Part shown: positions 62,090-64,000 of the stretch, one piece after another
How the letters are laid out: every line of letters begins with the position of its first letter
Position numbering within the stretch: position 1 is the first letter of the stretch
DNA from: Bradyrhizobium sp. LMTR 3
GTDB lineage: Bacteria > Pseudomonadota > Alphaproteobacteria > Rhizobiales > Xanthobacteraceae
Direction of reading: 5' to 3'
Assembly: GCF_001693485.1 (NCBI RefSeq)
Contig: NZ_MAXC01000011.1
Coordinates: 62,001-126,000 of the forward strand
DNA length: 64,000 bases
The notes under the pieces: generated by a model
What the model was told of the DNA's origin: nothing
Seen by the model: the letters and a program-made list of their open reading frames with translations, nothing else
The model's database searches: none
Translations under genes and position numbers: made by a program

Positions 62090-63847
62090 CTAGCGTCCCG
62101 CGGCCGCGAGGCCGAGCGCGTCCGCCATGATGCGGAATACGTCGGTGTTGTCCATCGAGCCTCGCACCCGTTCGCTGCCCGGTCCAGTCCCCGTCAGGAT
62201 GACATCCTCTCCCGAATGCACGCTGGCGCCCATCATCGCCGGCAGGTTGCCGGGACGCAGTACCGCCCCCGGGACGTCCTTGTACTTCTCGTTGATCCTG
62301 AACGTACCCGGCGCATTTCCCTTGACGCTCGGCTCGTTCGGATTGTCGAGCTTGGGGCGGAAGGTTTCGTAGTGATCCGGGAGGCTCGCAGAGAAGAGCG
62401 CTAGCCGCCGGCTGACGTCCACGCGCGACGGATAGCCATCGGCATCGGGAGCCGGATAGTTAGGAAATCCGGCTTTGTCGTAGGTACCCACGCGTTCGCG
62501 CAGTGGCACGTTGGGCGTCGTGCTCATGTCGTCATTGATGGTGCCGACAAGACTGTTGGGATGGTTATGGTCGGCGAGCACGAGGATCAGGGTGTCGTCG
62601 CCGCGCGCCAGCGCCCATTTGCGCGCCAGGGCGACCGCGTTGTCGAGCATGATGGTGTCGTAGACCGCGCGCTCCATATCCAGCGCATGCGCGTATTTGT
62701 CGATCATGCCGGATTCGACCATCAGGAAGAAGCCGGCATCGTTCTTCGACAGGATGTTCAGCGCGGCTTGCACTTGTCCGGTCAAATCGGGCTGATCGGG
62801 AAATTTCTTGACGCCGCCACCCTTGAGAAATTTGCGGTCCAGCGCGCCGTCCATATTTCCCGTCGCGAACAGGCCGAGCAATTTGCGCGTGTCAGATTTG
62901 GCGTTCACCGCATCGAGTTCGGTCTTTGTCGTCACGACCGAGTAGCCGTCATCACGGAATCTGGCGACATAATCGACCTCATCCTTGCGCTTGGACCCGG
63001 AGGCGGTTTGCGGAAGGAAATTCGCAGCTCCGCCACCCATTAATACGTCGGGCTTTGCCGCATAAAGCTGCTCGACGATCTGGTCATAGGCGGCGCGGCG
63101 ACGGGTGTGCGCCACCATCGCCGCCGGCGTCGCATCCTCGACTTCGGTATTGGTGACAATGCCGATACCCATGCCGTGCCGCCGCTTCGCCAGGCTCGCA
63201 ATGGTCTCGACCCTTGGATCATCGAACGGGCTTGCAGTACGGTCCGCATAGACGCCCATGGCATTGACCGCGGCCTTGTGGCCGGTGGCGTAGGCGCTCG
63301 CGGCGTTCGCTGAATCGGTGATGATGGAATCAGAGCCTGCGGTCGCCACCAGCGCCATATGCGGCATGTCGTCGATAGCAAGCTTGCCGAGGCTCTTGCC
63401 TTCCGCGATGCCCTTGGAAAGCAGACGGGCGGCGACGCGATGCGCGGGTGACAGTCCGTCACCAATGAACAGAATGACGTTCTTCGCCTTGCGCGGGCCG
63501 GTATCGTAGACCGTCCACTTCACCGTGCGGCTTCGCGTGCCATCGCTGACTTCGACCGCCACGCTGCCGGGTTTGGACAATGCGACATTGCGCAGGATCA
63601 GCGACGACTGGTCCTTGCCGTCCTCGCGCTCGACGAATGTTCCGGGCTGGCCGAAGACAGCGGCATGGTCCTGACCGTTGACCGTCACCTTCAGCTTCGC
63701 CGGATCGACCTTGTCGGGAAATTCGACCTTGAAGTCGAACCGCGCGCCGGAAAGGATTTCGGCTCGGTCGATGGGATAGATCGTCTGGGCATCGGCTGCT
63801 GATGCCGAAAGAAGGAGGCCGAGGGATACGGTGACGGGCTTGATCAT
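62090..63847 (-). CDS. Alkaline phosphatase (PhoA superfamily)
   Basis: A 585-residue exported phosphatase: signal peptide ending ADAQ (about residue 21), an N-terminal beta-rich domain (about 22-130), and the alkaline-phosphatase fold. It shows VILFIGDGLSPAHRVAARLL (first metal site), the nucleophile serine in ITDSANAASAYATGHKA, LMVESGMIDKYAHALDMER, and ILVLADHNHPNS (metal ligands). The N-terminal domain is not part of E. coli PhoA. The ATG at 63847 has GGAG upstream; the frame opens 44 codons earlier. No pho box search was possible by eye. Confidence 0.92.
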   Translation of the reverse strand: MIKPVTVSLGLLLSASAADAQTIYPIDRAEILSGARFDFKVEFPDKVDPAKLKVTVNGQDHAAVFGQPGTFVEREDGKDQSSLILRNVALSKPGSVAVEVSDGTRSRTVKWTVYDTGPRKAKNVILFIGDGLSPAHRVAARLLSKGIAEGKSLGKLAIDDMPHMALVATAGSDSIITDSANAASAYATGHKAAVNAMGVYADRTASPFDDPRVETIASLAKRRHGMGIGIVTNTEVEDATPAAMVAHTRRRAAYDQIVEQLYAAKPDVLMGGGAANFLPQTASGSKRKDEVDYVARFRDDGYSVVTTKTELDAVNAKSDTRKLLGLFATGNMDGALDRKFLKGGGVKKFPDQPDLTGQVQAALNILSKNDAGFFLMVESGMIDKYAHALDMERAVYDTIMLDNAVALARKWALARGDDTLILVLADHNHPNSLVGTINDDMSTTPNVPLRERVGTYDKAGFPNYPAPDADGYPSRVDVSRRLALFSASLPDHYETFRPKLDNPNEPSVKGNAPGTFRINEKYKDVPGAVLRPGNLPAMMGASVHSGEDVILTGTGPGSERVRGSMDNTDVFRIMADALGLAAAGR

Positions 63848-63966
63848 GATCGAGGCTCCGGTCGGACACGCGGAACGGGCAGCGTTCGCGGCTGCCCGGC
63901 AGGAATTCAGGCGGACAAAATCTATCTGTCCCGGATGACGTATCCATAACGGAGACCCGGAGCGCC

Positions 63967-64000
63967 GTAGGGTGGGCAAAGGCGCGCAGCGCCGTGCCCA
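63967..64000. repeat. MITE-like palindrome, GTAGGGTGGGCAAAG family, copy cut by window edge
   Basis: GTAGGGTGGGCAAAGGCGCG matches the left arm of the copies at 4701 and 33883; the right part lies beyond the window. Confidence 0.75.

Overview
The window is chromosomal core DNA of a high-GC alphaproteobacterium of the order Hyphomicrobiales, most likely Bradyrhizobium or a close relative. The call rests on conserved blocks (ffh-rpsP-rimM-trmD-rplS-leuC, dapF-mtaB, ftsY-ispZ, ccmABCDG, sdhCDAB), on genus-typical families (DUF2794, DUF1223, DUF6455, SIMPL, MatB-type synthase), and on many short palindromic intergenic repeats in several sequence families. I see no prophage, insertion sequence, CRISPR array, tRNA or rRNA.

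Layout. 1-3.8 kb: the end of an ABC ATPase, its large permease, and a Bax-inhibitor-1/YccA protein with a probable ybhL-type RNA leader. 4-9.2 kb: a GNAT acetyltransferase, DUF2794, a candidate structured RNA, DUF1223 and aconitase. 9.4-13.2 kb: cytochrome c maturation genes ccmABCD and ccmG, then a helix-hairpin-helix protein. 13.3-20.7 kb: ispZ, ftsY, a pseudouridine synthase, mtaB, dapF, two exported proteins and a metallo-beta-lactamase-fold enzyme. 20.8-27 kb: a candidate sRNA, ffh, rpsP-rimM-trmD-rplS and leuC. 27.2-29.4 kb: four tiny exported low-complexity proteins. 29.4-37.7 kb: a zincin, leuD, a glycosyltransferase, a CoA-ester lyase, beta-carbonic anhydrase, asd and leuB. 38-47.5 kb: a YbfB-type MFS carrier, a saccharopine-dehydrogenase-like enzyme, a Rieske protein with a long helical tail, a YedY-like molybdoenzyme with cytochrome b561, fasciclin, an SDR and malonyl-CoA synthase. 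48-51.6 kb: sdhCDAB. 51.7-64 kb: a hybrid histidine kinase, a BacA/SbmA-type ABC transporter, an FkbM methyltransferase, a VOC protein, a Pro-rich peptide, a Pro/Ala-rich OmpA protein, a homocysteine S-methyltransferase, a TetR regulator and alkaline phosphatase.

How the genes fit together. Leucine synthesis (leuC, leuD, leuB) and the aspartate/lysine branch (asd, dapF) are spread over the window. Aconitase and succinate dehydrogenase serve the TCA cycle, and ccm supplies c-type cytochromes. ffh and ftsY are the SRP targeting pair. Several regulatory sites emerge from direct reading. AGAA-N3-TTCT inverted repeats, like the Irr/ICE iron box, lie upstream of both acnA and leuC, whose products are [4Fe-4S] dehydratases, and a degenerate copy precedes sdhC. 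Two GGAAC-N16-CGTT sites, matching the EcfG general-stress promoter, precede the BacA-like transporter and the Pro-rich peptide. A 17-bp TGAA-based motif with 11-bp internal spacing precedes two of the tiny exported-protein genes and the OmpA gene. These sites and two unannotated structured RNA candidates (about 5.4 kb and 20.9 kb) are the parts most worth following up. All function calls come from reading the sequence and from family knowledge; no database search was run.
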